Part shown: positions 4,421 through 5,146 of the stretch, in pieces
How positions within the stretch are numbered: position 1 is the stretch's first letter
Layout: each line of letters starts with the position of its first letter
Source of the DNA: JASEGV01 sp947085285
GTDB taxonomy: Bacteria; Bacteroidota; Ignavibacteria; UBA10030; BY39
Direction of reading: 5' to 3'
Assembly (NCBI GenBank): GCA_947085285.1
Contig: CAMTVZ010000196.1
Coordinates: 1 to 5,146, forward strand
DNA length: 5,146 nt
The notes under the pieces: generated by a model
What the model was told of the DNA's origin: nothing
The model's input: the letters and a program-made list of their open reading frames with translations, nothing else
Databases searched by the model: none
Translations under genes and position numbers: made by a program

Positions 4421-5146
4421 ATGCCTACTCTTATTTTTGTCGATAAAATACTTACCAATTCAAAACCCGAACTAATATCCAAAGCCGCTATCCTTATTGA
4501 AGGAAACCGCATTACAAAAATTATTTCGGGGAACGAAGTTGATGAACTCAAAAAATCCAACTACGATACAATTGATGCTTCGCACTGTATTGCAATACCC
4601 GGATTTGTGCAAACGCATATTCACCTCTGCCAAACATTATTCCGCGGAATGGCTGAAAACTTACTCCTGTTGGATTGGCTGCAAAAAAGAATCTTCCCGT
4701 TTGAAGCTGCTCACAACGCTGAATCGATGCACGCATCTGCGATGATTGGAATTGCTGAGTTGATTCGCAGCGGCACTACCACAATTTTAGATATGGGGAG
4801 TGTAAATCATCACGAGCAAGTGATTCGCGCAATCGGAGAGACTGGCTTCCGTGCTTTTACAGGTAAAGCTATGATGGATATTAACGGGGCGTTCTCGAAA
4901 TTAAAAGAACCTACTAAAGATTCTATTTCATCTACAATTGCACTTGCCGAAAAGTGGCATAACTCGTTTAATGAGCGTGTAAAATATGCGCCCGCACCAC
5001 GATTTGTACTCTCCTGCACTGATGAATTAATGAAGGAAGCATTCGAAATTACAAAACAATTCGATGGTTCGCTTTATCATACTCACGCATCCGAAAACTA
5101 CGGCGAGGTGAATGCTGTTCGCGAAAGATGTAAAATGGATAATGTC
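4421..5146 (+). CDS. Amidohydrolase, deaminase type (SAH/MTA/5'-deoxyadenosine), partial
   Basis: The first 242 codons are open to the window end, so the C-terminal part (family length is roughly 420-450 residues) is missing. The protein begins with the small beta-sandwich strands of the amidohydrolase composite domain, then PGFVQTHIHLCQTLFRG (60-76) with metal ligands H66 and H68, the DWLQKRIFPFE segment (85-95) and SGTTTILDMGS (117-127). HTHASE (220-225) supplies H222 and E225 for metal and substrate binding. The HIHLCQTLFRG...LLDWL pattern is typical of cytosine-deaminase-like purine nucleoside deaminases acting on S-adenosylhomocysteine, methylthioadenosine or 5'-deoxyadenosine, and is less typical of chlorohydrolases. 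The later catalytic His and Asp lie outside the window. The ATG at 4421 starts immediately before the conserved first beta-strand. No clear Shine-Dalgarno sequence is seen. It lies 75 nt after tRNA-Arg. Exact substrate unresolved. Confidence 0.88.
   Translation, partial: MPTLIFVDKILTNSKPELISKAAILIEGNRITKIISGNEVDELKKSNYDTIDASHCIAIPGFVQTHIHLCQTLFRGMAENLLLLDWLQKRIFPFEAAHNAESMHASAMIGIAELIRSGTTTILDMGSVNHHEQVIRAIGETGFRAFTGKAMMDINGAFSKLKEPTKDSISSTIALAEKWHNSFNERVKYAPAPRFVLSCTDELMKEAFEITKQFDGSLYHTHASENYGEVNAVRERCKMDNV

Noticed and set aside
4497..4745. Plus-strand 82-residue ORF inside the amidohydrolase
   Set aside because: It is out of frame with the conserved amidohydrolase reading frame that begins at 4421 and shows no recognisable motif. 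It is a shadow frame.

Overview
The window looks like the left end of a bacterial metagenome or draft contig. It opens with 53 bases of unremoved Illumina library adapter, so bases 1-53 are not genomic. The rest is AT-rich. Gene content (a serine-biosynthesis cluster of class V aminotransferase, short SerA and DUF1015 protein, then tRNA-Arg and a nucleoside-deaminase-type amidohydrolase) and the A-rich start regions fit the Bacteroidota/Chlorobi side of bacteria, perhaps Ignavibacteria-like. That placement is an impression from gene content, not a phylogenetic result.

Layout. 54-426 holds no credible gene. It contains a minus-strand fragment of a tRNA 5' end fused to a GC-rich repeat arm (131-168) and a near-perfect palindrome (241-262) upstream of the first gene. 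427-3720 is a probable three-gene, same-strand operon: a class V aminotransferase (probable phosphoserine aminotransferase), SerA (3-phosphoglycerate dehydrogenase, catalytic core only) and a DUF1015 protein with a DGHHR motif. The first two would convert 3-phosphoglycerate to phosphoserine. No classical phosphoserine phosphatase is present, so the DUF1015 protein is the local candidate for a role in the last step or in serine/phosphoserine balance.

3787-4345 is the unusual part. An intact tRNA-Arg(TCG) gene (4272-4345) is preceded by two broken copies of its own 5' end, each with the same upstream flank. The first is cut after 12 nt of tRNA and followed by an AT-rich hairpin and a GC-rich repeat, with no ORF. 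The second is cut after 22 nt by a 48-nt GC-rich hairpin, resumes for 8 nt of tRNA sequence, and is followed by a small intact GIY-YIG endonuclease gene whose stop codon lies in the flank of the next tRNA copy. The two units (142 and 334 bp) look like successive insertions that each re-created the tRNA start. The arm of the 48-nt hairpin occurs again, joined to the same tRNA position but to a different tRNA acceptor stem, at 131-168 on the opposite strand. This points to a dispersed element that targets the D-arm of tRNA genes, possibly with the GIY-YIG enzyme as its nuclease.

4421-5146 is the N-terminal part of an amidohydrolase of the S-adenosylhomocysteine / methylthioadenosine / 5'-deoxyadenosine deaminase group, cut by the window end.
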